A stretch of DNA of 64,000 nt, from NCBI GenBank assembly GCA_046295455.1, contig JBKBNI010000011.1:1-64000 (forward strand), given 5' to 3'. Both the position numbers and the translations under genes were made by a program. Below the pieces are notes generated by a model, which saw only the letters and a program-made list of their open reading frames with translations, was not told the DNA's origin and did no database searches. Every line of letters starts with the position of its first letter. Position 1 is the first letter of the stretch. Positions 25,593 through 34,346 of this stretch are shown here, in pieces. This DNA is from Thermaurantimonas sp046295455. GTDB taxonomy: Bacteria > Bacteroidota > Bacteroidia > Flavobacteriales > Schleiferiaceae.

Positions 25593-27185
25593 TTAGGGCA
25601 AAAACTCATATGCAGGCAGGGTCAGAAAGTCTGTAAATTCCTCATCGAGCACGAGCTGATCGAGAATGCACTCCGCAGCACGGAAGCGACCTCCCTTATA
25701 GCGGGCTTCACCAAGCATGTTTTGGATATTTGAAAGTTCCTCTTTTTTGAACTTTTGATACAAATATTCGGTGAATTGGATTCCATCGGTTGTTTTCACC
25801 CGAAAGTGAAGCCACTGCCATAGCTGAGCCCGCGAAATTTCAGCAGTTGCAGCATCTTCCATCAGATTGTAGAGAGCTGCCGCACCTACACCGTTCAGCC
25901 AGCTTTCGATGTACAAAAGAGCGACATTGATATTGTGCCGAATGCCTTTTTCAGTGACTTCGAGTTTTGGAGGTGTGAGCAGGTCTGCAGCAGTAAAGTC
26001 GGTTTCTTGTTTTTGCTTCGATATTTGATTTGCATCCGGCATGTGTTGATCAAAGATCTCCTTAGCAAGGGCGACAAGTCCGGGATGAGCAACCCATGTG
26101 CCATCATGGCCATTGAGTACTTCACGCAGTTTGTCTTTGCGCACTTTCTCAAATGCCGCCAGATTCTCGGCTTCATTGTTCTTGACGGGAATAAAAGCAG
26201 ACATACCTCCCATAGCATGCACACCGCGACGATGACATACCTGAACAATGTAACGCGAGTAAGCGTCCATAAAGGGGGTTTCCATCGTTACAAGGGCTCG
26301 GTCAGGAAGAATATACTCCGGGTGATTTCTAAGCTTTTTAATATATGAAAAGATGTAATCCCAGCGTCCGCAATTAAGACCGGCGGAATGCTCACGAAGT
26401 TCGTAGATGATTTCATCCGCTTCGAATGTAGCCATGATTGTCTCAATGAGCACTGTAGCTTTAATGGTTCCCCGAGGTATGCCGAGATAGTCTTGTGAAA
26501 AATTAAACACATCGTTCCACCAGCGGGCTTCGAGATGGCTTTCAAGCTTAGGCAAGTAAAAAAACGGGCCAGAACCATTTTCCAAAGTCTTACGGGCATT
26601 GTGAAAGAAATACAAACCGAAATCGACCAAAGATCCGGAAGCCCAATTGTTGCTGAATTTCAAATGCTTTTCGGGAAGGTGCAGACCTCTCGGACGCACA
26701 AACAACACGGCGGTCTTTTCTTGTAATTCATATTTTTTTCCGTTCGGAAGGGCAAAATCAATTTGTCTCCGAACAGCGTCGTACAAATTCACCTGTCCCT
26801 CATATATGTTTTGCCAGGTTGGAGAGGTAGCATCCTCAAAATCAGCCATGAATACATTTGCACCGCTATTGAGGGCATTGATGATCATCTTGCGGTCTAC
26901 AGGACCTGTAATCTCTACCCGACGATCGGCTATCACCTCAGGTACTGGAGCTGCCTTCCATGTGTCTAATCGGATATGTCTGGTCTGTGGCAAAAAATCA
27001 GGAAAGGCGCCTTTGTCAATCTCTTTTTGTCTCTTGCGACGCATATTGAGCAAGGCTACTCTTCGGTCATTAAACTCCTGATGCAAAGAATCAAGAAATT
27101 CAAGAGCCTCCTGGCTAAAAATATGCTCTGCATCCCGATGTATCGGTGCAGTTACGGTAAGTTGGGAGTTCTTATTTGTGAACAT
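25593..27185 (-). CDS. aceB: Malate synthase (type A)
   Basis: 530 residues; condenses glyoxylate with acetyl-CoA to malate, second step of the bypass. Family stretches seen: VFMADFEDATSPTWQNI (with the metal/substrate acids), KLESHLEARWWNDVF, ATVLIETIMATFEADEI, HAMGGMSAFIPVKN and NGVGAAALYNLMEDAATAEI. Length fits the A-type (about 530). The start at 27185 lies 27 bases after a -7 box. Divergent from the RamB-like regulator. Confidence 0.97.
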   Translation of the reverse strand: MFTNKNSQLTVTAPIHRDAEHIFSQEALEFLDSLHQEFNDRRVALLNMRRKRQKEIDKGAFPDFLPQTRHIRLDTWKAAPVPEVIADRRVEITGPVDRKMIINALNSGANVFMADFEDATSPTWQNIYEGQVNLYDAVRRQIDFALPNGKKYELQEKTAVLFVRPRGLHLPEKHLKFSNNWASGSLVDFGLYFFHNARKTLENGSGPFFYLPKLESHLEARWWNDVFNFSQDYLGIPRGTIKATVLIETIMATFEADEIIYELREHSAGLNCGRWDYIFSYIKKLRNHPEYILPDRALVTMETPFMDAYSRYIVQVCHRRGVHAMGGMSAFIPVKNNEAENLAAFEKVRKDKLREVLNGHDGTWVAHPGLVALAKEIFDQHMPDANQISKQKQETDFTAADLLTPPKLEVTEKGIRHNINVALLYIESWLNGVGAAALYNLMEDAATAEISRAQLWQWLHFRVKTTDGIQFTEYLYQKFKKEELSNIQNMLGEARYKGGRFRAAECILDQLVLDEEFTDFLTLPAYEFLP

Positions 27186-27211
27186 GTGTTACTGGGGTTA
27201 AATAGTCGAGA

Positions 27212-27219
27212 CAAATATA
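27212..27219 (-). promoter_or_regulatory. -7 box (TATATTTG) of aceB-aceA
   Basis: Minus strand TATATTTG matches TAnnTTTG, 27 bases before the aceB ATG. The palindrome 27238-27251 falls where the -33 box would be, and no TTTG is found there, suggesting that a regulator is needed. Confidence 0.55.
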
Positions 27220-27237
27220 AAACGAATTTTTATATAC

Positions 27238-27251
27238 AGCGAATTTTCGCT
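27238..27251. promoter_or_regulatory. Candidate operator in the aceB / regulator intergenic region
   Basis: AGCGAA-TT-TTCGCT, a perfect 6-bp inverted repeat. Related half-sites occur nearby: ACGAATTTT at 27222 and AATTTTCGAT near 27260-27268. It is placed about 19-32 bases upstream of the aceB -7 box. That the divergent XRE regulator binds here is inference. Confidence 0.5.
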
Positions 27252-27313
27252 ATTAAAAAATTTTCGATTTTTTTGTTTTTTTCATAAAGTAGGTCGATAT
27301 CACTGTAAAATCG

Positions 27314-27321
27314 TACTTTTG
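27314..27321 (+). promoter_or_regulatory. -7 box (TACTTTTG) of the glyoxylate regulator, almost touching its ATG
   Basis: TACTTTTG ends only four bases before the ATG at 27326. With the usual distance from this box to the transcription start, the mRNA would have little or no 5' leader. Confidence 0.5.
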
Positions 27322-27325
27322 TTCG

Positions 27326-28819
27326 ATGTACAAGCTTACAGAAGATAAAATTCGACTGATTTTTGGGTTAAAAGTGCGCCAGCTCCGCACTGAGAAAAAT
27401 CTTTCACTCCAGGAGATTGCAGACGCCAGCGGTCTGTCCGTATCTTATATTAATGAAATTGAAAAAGGAAAAAAATACCCCAAAACCGACAAAATCGCAG
27501 ACTTAGCCGAAGCTCTGGGTACTACCTACGACAATCTTGTAAGCACACGTCTGCCCCGCTCCTTAGCACCCCTCGTAGATATTTTTAACTCCGGTATCCT
27601 CGATGAACTCCCTTTCGAACACTTTGGAATCGACTACCAGAAATTTGTGGAAATCATCACCCAGTCGCCAGCTAAAATCAGCGCCTTTATATCCACCTAC
27701 ATCGATATTGCACGCAATTATGACCTCAATAAAGAAAAATTTCTCTCGGCCGCCCTCCGATCTTATCAGGAGCTTCACGACAATTACTTCCCCCATTTGG
27801 AAAAAGAAACCGAACTATGTGCCCGAAAATTTCACATTCCACTCGACAAAGCAGCAAACTGGGAACTGCTCAAAGAATTGCTCACCAAAGAGTATGGCAC
27901 CTCCGTCACCGAATTAAATTTTAACAATGAGTCCCATCTTCTAAAGCAAATGCGCGCCCTCTATCACCCGCAGCGAAATGAACTCTCCATACATCCCGGT
28001 CTGCACCCCTATCAGAAGGCCTTTATCTTGGCTAAAGAAATCGGATACAACTGGCTGAAGCTCCCCCTCCAAGAGCGCGTGTATTACTACAAAGACTGGA
28101 ATTCGACCAAAACTTTTGACCAGGCACTGATTAATTTTCAAGCCTCCTATTTCGCAGGAGCTCTGTTGCTTCCCCTGCAGGCTTTTTGCAGCGATGTGTC
28201 TTATATGCTTGAGTCTATGGAATTTCCGGGCGAATTTCTGGAATCCATGCTGCGCAAGTGGAATACCTCACCCGAAACGCTGATGTACAGATTGACCAAC
28301 ATTCTGCCGGGTCGTTTTGGGCTGAACAAAATGTTCTTTTTACGTTTTAACCAGGAAGGACACCGACAGAGCTTTCACCTCTCCAAGGAACTACACCTGG
28401 GCAATAAGCATCAGCCTCACGGCAATGCAAATGGCGAGCACTACTGTCGCCGATGGATGAGCATCAAGATCTTCAGCCAGCTATCAAAGGAAAACAAACA
28501 AGCGCTCGGAGTGCAGAAATCCAGTTACATTGATTCCGGACAGGAATATTTAGTCATCACCTGGGCACGCGAAACCCTCTCGGAGCCCTTTAGCCGCACC
28601 TCGGTAAACATCGGATTGGAAATCAACAATGAAACCCGAAAAAAAATCCGTTGGATAGATGACCCATCCATACCAAACCACGACGTAAATGTGACTTGCG
28701 AACGATGTAAATTGGAGAATTGTGCCGAAAGAGCCGCCGAACCTAAAATTTACAGAAAAATTGTAGAAATACAATCGATCAAACAACTGTTACAAACAGA
28801 AGGTCTGCTCAAGGAATGA
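27326..28819 (+). CDS. XRE-family regulator with degenerate ImmA/IrrE domain (RamB/ScfR-like)
   Basis: 497 residues. An XRE helix-turn-helix occupies about 11-65 (NLSLQEIADASGLSVSYINE). The middle resembles the ImmA/IrrE (M78) domain, but the HExxH site is replaced by AKEIGY near residue 235, so no protease activity is expected. The C-terminus has the short-chain fatty-acid regulator signature CERCKLENCAERAAEP near 455. RamB of Corynebacterium has this layout and controls acetate/glyoxylate genes, including aceA and aceB; being divergent from aceB here supports the same role (inference). Overlaps the next gene by ATGA. Confidence 0.88.
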   Translation: MYKLTEDKIRLIFGLKVRQLRTEKNLSLQEIADASGLSVSYINEIEKGKKYPKTDKIADLAEALGTTYDNLVSTRLPRSLAPLVDIFNSGILDELPFEHFGIDYQKFVEIITQSPAKISAFISTYIDIARNYDLNKEKFLSAALRSYQELHDNYFPHLEKETELCARKFHIPLDKAANWELLKELLTKEYGTSVTELNFNNESHLLKQMRALYHPQRNELSIHPGLHPYQKAFILAKEIGYNWLKLPLQERVYYYKDWNSTKTFDQALINFQASYFAGALLLPLQAFCSDVSYMLESMEFPGEFLESMLRKWNTSPETLMYRLTNILPGRFGLNKMFFLRFNQEGHRQSFHLSKELHLGNKHQPHGNANGEHYCRRWMSIKIFSQLSKENKQALGVQKSSYIDSGQEYLVITWARETLSEPFSRTSVNIGLEINNETRKKIRWIDDPSIPNHDVNVTCERCKLENCAERAAEPKIYRKIVEIQSIKQLLQTEGLLKE

Positions 28820-29772
28820 AACATAACCATTCTCTCAAACCCGCCCCAAGCTTCAAAGTCCCGGCATGGATTCCGTGGTCCATAAGGCTACTTGAACATA
28901 TTGCCCCGAGATTGGCTCTCAATCTTGCTTTACAATTATTTTTCAGACCCATTTCTTTCAAAACGCCCCCCGAAGAGCGAAAGTGGCAAAAGAAAGCTTC
29001 AACCAAAACACTTCTCGCCGGTGGCATGCGATTTACCCTCTACCGATGGAGAAAAAAAGGACCAAAAGTGCTGCTCGTGCATGGCTGGAGTGGCCGTGGC
29101 ACCCAGTTTTATAAATTAATAAAAAAACTCCTTCAAAATGGGTATCAACCCCATGCCATCGATGCTCCCGGACATGGGAGATATCCGGCAAAAAAAACCG
29201 ACTTGCTCAAATTTGTGCAAGCTATTGAAACAGTAAACAAAGAAAGTGGCCCTTTCTACGCTATGATCGGGCATTCTTTAGGTGGTGTTGCCATCGTCAA
29301 TGCGGCCATCAGAGGTCTTCCCGTTCAAAAGCTGGTAGTCATTGGCTCACCTGCCCTTATCAGCAATACGGTAAGGGACTTCTGTCGCCGAATCGGTGCC
29401 TCGCAAAAAACCGAAGAATCTCTTAGCATGAAACTAAAAGAAATCTACGGGGAGAACATTCAAGACTATTCTCTGGCTAGTATCGTCTCCAGACTGAGTA
29501 TTCCCGGGCTGATCATTCACGATACGGATGACAACGACGTAAGCTATTCCGAAGCATTGATGACCCATCAAAACTGGCCCGGCAGCCGCCTATACACTAC
29601 CTCCGGGCTTGGACACCGAAGGGTATTGAAAGACAAAGAAGTAAGCAAGAAAATCATCCGGTTTCTCGACAAGGATATATCCCTGCGATCCCTCACCAAG
29701 GAGCAAATCCAGCAACTTTTTATCAAAAAAAACAATACCTCAGAAAACGATACGAGCTCACAAAATCCCTAA
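28816..29772 (+). CDS. Alpha/beta hydrolase
   Basis: 318 residues. VLLVHGWSGRGTQF (oxyanion region) near 83, the nucleophile elbow MIGHSLGGVAIVNA near 150, LIIHDTDDNDVSY (acid) and the C-terminal His in SGLGHRRVLKD form a full catalytic triad. The N-terminal 60 residues are basic and hydrophobic and may attach to the membrane. It overlaps the glyoxylate regulator by ATGA, so an esterase or acyl-CoA-related task in fatty-acid use is possible, but the substrate is unknown. Confidence 0.85.
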   Translation: MKHNHSLKPAPSFKVPAWIPWSIRLLEHIAPRLALNLALQLFFRPISFKTPPEERKWQKKASTKTLLAGGMRFTLYRWRKKGPKVLLVHGWSGRGTQFYKLIKKLLQNGYQPHAIDAPGHGRYPAKKTDLLKFVQAIETVNKESGPFYAMIGHSLGGVAIVNAAIRGLPVQKLVVIGSPALISNTVRDFCRRIGASQKTEESLSMKLKEIYGENIQDYSLASIVSRLSIPGLIIHDTDDNDVSYSEALMTHQNWPGSRLYTTSGLGHRRVLKDKEVSKKIIRFLDKDISLRSLTKEQIQQLFIKKNNTSENDTSSQNP

Positions 29773-29791
29773 TCGATAACTTCACTAAGAC

Positions 29792-30775
29792 GTGATCATC
29801 ACAAAAACACCCTTTCGAATAAGCTTTGTAGGTGGAGGCACAGACTTAAGAGCTTTCTTCAGTCGGAGAAAGGGCGCCGTGCTCAGCACCACCATTAATA
29901 AATACATGTACATCAGCAGCCATGACTATTTCGAGCCGGATAAGATCCGAACAAAATATTCCGTGACCGAAACCGTGAACCGTGTACAAGAGCTGAAGCA
30001 CCCGATACTGAAAACAGCCCTGTCTCAACTGGATATTCAAGGGGGAGTAGAAATCAGCAGCATTGCAGATGTGCCTTCAGGCACGGGGATGGGATCCTCC
30101 TCATCATTTACGGTAGGGCTGCTACACAATCTGCTGGTGCGAAAGCAGCAGATTGTAACCAAAGAAAAATTGGCATCAGGGGCCTGCGAAATTGAAATAG
30201 ATATACTCGGCGAACCCATCGGAAAACAAGACCAATATGCAGCTGCATATGGTGGTATCAACCTCATCGAATTTCTGCCGGATGAAACAGTCAGAGTAAC
30301 TCCTTTGTACTTAAAACCCGAAAACAAAAAATCACTCGAAGAACACCTGGCACTCTTCTACATCGGAAGCCAACGAAGTGCAAGCGCAATTCTGCATGAG
30401 CAACACAAAAACACCTTGAGCCATACAGATAAGTTTAATGCGCTCTGCCGTATGGCCGATATGGCCGAGGAGCTCTATTACAGGCTGATTGAGGGTGAAC
30501 TGCAAGCCCTCGGACATCTGCTGCATCAAAACTGGCAGCTCAAGCGACAGCTGGCGGGGGGTATTACCAATCAGGCAATAGATCAGATTTATCAGACGGC
30601 TCTCAAGGCCGGAGCTGTAGGAGGAAAACTGTTGGGTGCCGGGGGCGGAGGTTTCATGCTCTTTTTTGTATCTCCGGATCAAAAGCAAAAACTTCTCAAG
30701 GCGCTACGTCATCTCCGATTCTTTCCGTTCCAATTTGAAAATGAGGGCTCTAAGCTGATTTATTACGGCGAATAG
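29792..30775 (+). CDS. GHMP-family sugar kinase (HddA-like)
   Basis: 327 residues starting at GTG. TKTPFRISFVGGGTDLRAFF is the usual N-terminus of D-glycero-D-manno-heptose 7-phosphate kinase HddA-like enzymes; PSGTGMGSSSSFTVGL (about 94-109) is the GHMP ATP-binding motif, and GKLLGAGGGGFMLFF the C-terminal glycine motif. Probably phosphorylates a sugar or sugar phosphate for envelope polysaccharide. No other heptose gene is adjacent. Nineteen bases after the hydrolase. Confidence 0.85.
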   Translation: MIITKTPFRISFVGGGTDLRAFFSRRKGAVLSTTINKYMYISSHDYFEPDKIRTKYSVTETVNRVQELKHPILKTALSQLDIQGGVEISSIADVPSGTGMGSSSSFTVGLLHNLLVRKQQIVTKEKLASGACEIEIDILGEPIGKQDQYAAAYGGINLIEFLPDETVRVTPLYLKPENKKSLEEHLALFYIGSQRSASAILHEQHKNTLSHTDKFNALCRMADMAEELYYRLIEGELQALGHLLHQNWQLKRQLAGGITNQAIDQIYQTALKAGAVGGKLLGAGGGGFMLFFVSPDQKQKLLKALRHLRFFPFQFENEGSKLIYYGE

Positions 30776-30957
30776 CGCCTTGGATATGACTCTTTGAATG
30801 TCGGAGTGCGATTATTGAGCCCGCTAAATGCACAACTCCCCGCAGAACCAGTCTGGCAGAACGTATACAAAGTCACCCACACGAGCATCTTTTTGAATGG
30901 TATTTTCACTTTTGGAGGAATGTGATGTCCATGACCTTCTGATAGATGTTGTGATTA

Positions 30958-32469
30958 TTAGATAGAAGCTTTCTGTATCGTTTCGGACAATACGTCCTCT
31001 ACACAAAAATCTTTGATCACCTGAGCATAAAACCGGATTGCTTCACAAAAGTCAGCGATCGACACCCTCTCATTGATGCCGTGAATTCTCGGCAAATCAT
31101 CAGGCCTGAGCAGAATGGGGCTGAATCTGTACACATGCGAACAAATTGACGTAAAGTGTCTTGCATCGGTGGCGCCAAGCACAAGGTAGGGTGAGATGAT
31201 CGCCTGCGGAAAGGTGGTTTTGATCACCGAAGCCAGAGCTCTGAACACATCATCGTCATGAGGGGATACTCTGCTTCCGGGAGTATAAGGCGCATCGTCG
31301 AGTGCGCGCACTGTAACATTGGTATCCGATATGATCTGTTTTGCCCTGGATATCAGCATACTGTCAGTATGGCCCGGCAGCAGGCGATAGTTGTAGACAG
31401 CACGCGAAATATTCGGGATCACATTATCTTTTACACCTCCTGCCACGATGGTAGGTACCTGCGTGGTGCGCAGCATGGCCATACCTTGAGCCGATGTAGA
31501 GAATGTTTTAAAGATCAAAGGCTTAAAAAGCCATGTGTTGGCAAATGCCATCTTGGCAGGAAACCGCATATGCGGGCCCATACAATCAATAAAGCCTCTG
31601 ACAGGCTCACTGATTTCGAAGCTCATCTGGTTGTTATTAAGGCGGTGCATAGCCTTCACAAGGGTAGTGAGGGTATTGTCCCGTTCAGGCATAGAAGAGT
31701 GCCCTCCTTTACCTTTTACAATCAATTCAAGACTCAGATATCCCTTCTCAGCGGTGCCGATCAGCGCTGTAAGCCGGTCCACACCGGGTACAATGCCCTG
31801 ACCGAGGGTACCCCCTTCGTCGAGGATTAGAGCCGGACGTATGTTTCGTTTGTTCAAAAATTTTACAACTTCCACTGCTCCATCGTCTCCCCCGATTTCT
31901 TCATCGTGGCCTAGCGAAACGATCATGGTCCGCTTCGGCTTAAAGCCATAAGCCAAAAGGTTTTCCATGGCCTCAAGTATGGCAATACAAGGCGTCTTAT
32001 TGTCAATCGCACCGCGTCCGTATATGTATCCATCTTTAATCATCCCTGAAAAAGGAAGTGCATCCCAGCGATCGAGTGAGGCAGATTCAACCGGCACCAC
32101 GTCGTAATGCCCCATCAGAAGTATAGGATCCAGATCAGCCTGAGTCCCCTGCCAGAAAATGACCAAGGTATAATCATTTACTGTATCTACCTGAAGATTG
32201 GCAAAAACCTGTGGAAAACTTTCGCCCAAAAATTTCAGAAATCCGTCGAAAGCTTCCAGGTCCATCATGGCGCGTCTGTGGCTTATGGTCGGAAAGGACA
32301 AGGCTTTTGACAACTTAGTTACAGCCAGGCTATCGCTTATTTGCCACTCTATGCGCTCGCTGAGAGGTTTAACATTGTCCAATGGAGATACAAAACGGAG
32401 TGTACGCCACAGTACGGCGATGGACAGCAATAAGATGAAGGTGAATAATGCGAGTAAAACTTTTTTCAT
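30958..32469 (-). CDS. M20-family metallopeptidase (PM20D1 / carboxypeptidase S-like)
   Basis: 503 residues with an N-terminal membrane anchor (about 4-24). Zinc ligands: MGHYDVVPVE (about 123), the bridging Asp in GRGAIDNKTPC (DNK instead of the common DDK), HDEEIGGDDGAVEV, and the C-terminal ATDARHF. The dimerisation-domain stretch GKGGHSSMPERDNTL is present. Long M20 proteins of this subgroup cleave or form N-acyl amino acids or dipeptides; here an envelope-facing peptidase is inferred. Followed, with 4 bases' separation, by a YdcF gene upstream on the same strand. Confidence 0.88.
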   Translation of the reverse strand: MKKVLLALFTFILLLSIAVLWRTLRFVSPLDNVKPLSERIEWQISDSLAVTKLSKALSFPTISHRRAMMDLEAFDGFLKFLGESFPQVFANLQVDTVNDYTLVIFWQGTQADLDPILLMGHYDVVPVESASLDRWDALPFSGMIKDGYIYGRGAIDNKTPCIAILEAMENLLAYGFKPKRTMIVSLGHDEEIGGDDGAVEVVKFLNKRNIRPALILDEGGTLGQGIVPGVDRLTALIGTAEKGYLSLELIVKGKGGHSSMPERDNTLTTLVKAMHRLNNNQMSFEISEPVRGFIDCMGPHMRFPAKMAFANTWLFKPLIFKTFSTSAQGMAMLRTTQVPTIVAGGVKDNVIPNISRAVYNYRLLPGHTDSMLISRAKQIISDTNVTVRALDDAPYTPGSRVSPHDDDVFRALASVIKTTFPQAIISPYLVLGATDARHFTSICSHVYRFSPILLRPDDLPRIHGINERVSIADFCEAIRFYAQVIKDFCVEDVLSETIQKASI

Positions 32470-32473
32470 CGAG

Positions 32474-33214
32474 TTAAAGGGAATAGACTAATCCAAGAAA
32501 TTCATGCAGTGCCGTTTCTGAAATTTTGAGATTTTCCGCTGATGGCAGGAAGTCAGATATCCAGAATTTACCCGATTTAATTCTAAAATCTGTAGGAGCT
32601 GGTATGACGCGTATGCCAAGTTTTTTAAAATTCCTTACTGCACGAGGCATGTGTGAAGCGCTGGTGACCAGAATGACCGGCTTTTGAGTGCCGAATTGTA
32701 ATTTAAACATCTCAGCCTCCTGACGAGTGTCGCGGGATTCATACTGAATATTTATACGCTCTTTAGGAAAGTACTTTTTGAGAATTACGGCTGCATAATC
32801 TGCTACATCGCATATACCCCGCCAACTCGTGCCACTGAGTACAATACTAGTCTTTGGATATAATTGTCCGATTCGAATGGCTTCAGCCACCCTTCTTAGC
32901 GATGCTTCGCTAAGCCGTTCATAGTCCGAATGTCCATTGGTATTACAACCTCCTCCAAGCACCAAAATGTAGGCATCCTGGTCGCTTTCTGCTAAAGATT
33001 CAAATGTTTCGTACTGATTTTCTAATGGTTTCATCAGAAGCCACGCCCCTGGACGAGTACTTACAATCCAAAAAAATACAACCAATACAAGCATAGCTTT
33101 TCTGTAAAATTGGCGACCCCACAGAGATAGCACTGAAAATACCAACATCAGTATTCCCAACAGTGGAGTAAGCATCAGAAATGCTTTGATGAATTTTTTC
33201 AAAAACATATTCAT
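32474..33214 (-). CDS. YdcF/ElyC-like DUF218 membrane protein
   Basis: 246 residues: two N-terminal membrane segments (about 10-32 and 38-55) then a DUF218 domain with YILVLGGGCNTNG, SGTSWRGICDVAD, YESRDTRQEAEMF and LVTSASHMPRAV. ElyC/SanA relatives influence lipid-carrier use in envelope polysaccharide synthesis. Upstream of the M20 peptidase with a four-base gap, so likely co-transcribed. Confidence 0.85.
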   Translation of the reverse strand: MNMFLKKFIKAFLMLTPLLGILMLVFSVLSLWGRQFYRKAMLVLVVFFWIVSTRPGAWLLMKPLENQYETFESLAESDQDAYILVLGGGCNTNGHSDYERLSEASLRRVAEAIRIGQLYPKTSIVLSGTSWRGICDVADYAAVILKKYFPKERINIQYESRDTRQEAEMFKLQFGTQKPVILVTSASHMPRAVRNFKKLGIRVIPAPTDFRIKSGKFWISDFLPSAENLKISETALHEFLGLVYSL

Positions 33215-33296
33215 TTGGGTATTTCAGACCACAAACGTAGATATTTTTATTTTTGAAAAAAACACTTCTTCCTAACGATTCAATATTTGTATTAAA

Positions 33297-33950
33297 ATGA
33301 AATTCAGGCAAATGCCTTCTTTGGCATCCAGTATTCTCTCCAAAGCATGGTTTAAAAAACCCGATCCCCGACAGAAGGTCATTTATTTAACATTTGACGA
33401 CGGTCCCCACCCTGAGATTACTCCTTGGGTTGCGGAGCTGCTGTCCAATTACCAGGCCGAGGCCACTTTCTTTCTGATTGGAAAAAATATGGACGCATAC
33501 CCCGAATTTTCTACCGACTGGTACCATAGCAGAGGTCATTCCACCGGTCATCATACCTACAATCACCTGAATGGTCTGAAGGTCTCCAATGAAGTGTATT
33601 TTGCCAATGTTGCAAAATGTGCCGGGATGGTGAAATCCCCGCTCTACAGACCTCCATATGGCAAGATGAAACCCTCTCAGTACCGATATTTGTCTGTGAG
33701 GTATCAGATTGTTTTCTGGCATATAGTGACCTATGATTTTGATCGCACTGTGACCTCTGAAAGCATTGTTCGACACCTGACTTCCAATTCGGAAAATGGT
33801 TCGATCATCGTCTTTCACGATTCGGAGAAAGCGCGGAAAAACCTGCAGAAGGCTCTACCTGAAGCACTGGACATATTGAGCGATAGGGGATTTGTATTTA
33901 AAGGACTTAAAAACATATGTACTGAACATATCCCTGATAGTAGCCTTTAG
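33297..33950 (+). CDS. Polysaccharide deacetylase (NodB/CE4 family)
   Basis: 217 residues. IYLTFDDGPHPEITPWV gives the catalytic Asp and metal Asp; HSTGHHTYNH gives the metal His pair; RPPYGKMK and IIVFHDSEKARKN complete the CE4 motifs. No signal peptide is seen, so it may act in the cytoplasm or be exported another way. Removes acetyl groups from N-acetyl sugars, perhaps peptidoglycan or a capsule. ATG at 33312 is an alternative start. Confidence 0.88.
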   Translation: MKFRQMPSLASSILSKAWFKKPDPRQKVIYLTFDDGPHPEITPWVAELLSNYQAEATFFLIGKNMDAYPEFSTDWYHSRGHSTGHHTYNHLNGLKVSNEVYFANVAKCAGMVKSPLYRPPYGKMKPSQYRYLSVRYQIVFWHIVTYDFDRTVTSESIVRHLTSNSENGSIIVFHDSEKARKNLQKALPEALDILSDRGFVFKGLKNICTEHIPDSSL

Positions 33951-34283
33951 ATTCCTGTCACTTGGATTGATTACTGTTGCGACCTTGTGTACATCAGCAA
34001 TGTATCGCCCGAAAGGAATATCATTCGCGGCATTGCTCCATCGAGGGAAATACTCGAAGAGCTCCTGCCGACATTAGCTTAGCCCGAGCATCGCAAGCGA
34101 GGTCTGCAAACAAGAGGTAACACACGTGTAGATTGTCATTGAATTGATAATAGGGAAAAATGGCTTTAATGCATGTAAGCATTTCAGGGCTTAATGTTTT
34201 AGAGGGCTTATGTTCTGGCGCAGCGTCTTGCTTTGCTCCTGAGAGCATCAAAAACTTTCTTAGTCTAGAGGCTTGCAACAGGC
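33951..34283. other. Non-coding gap between deacetylase gene and clpB terminator
   Basis: No gene with family signal. A 97-codon minus-strand frame (34021-34314) runs through the clpB terminator and is judged accidental. Confidence 0.55.
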
Positions 34284-34325
34284 AATAAAAAAAGCCTGCC
34301 TCTGGTGGAATCATGTGGCAGGCTT
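34284..34325 (-). terminator. Terminator of clpB
   Basis: On the minus strand AAGCCTGCC, a 16-base loop, GGCAGGCTT and a T run: 9-bp stem starting 22 bases past the clpB stop. Confidence 0.85.
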
Positions 34326-34346
34326 AACGGGTCGGTTTCCTATCGT

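Noticed and set aside
30776..30957. Possible small gene between the GHMP kinase and the M20 peptidase
   Set aside because: The only frame (minus, 30824-31006) overlaps the peptidase end and shows no family signal.
34021..34314. 97-codon minus-strand frame between the deacetylase and clpB
   Set aside because: It runs through the clpB terminator hairpin, has no family signal and no promoter.
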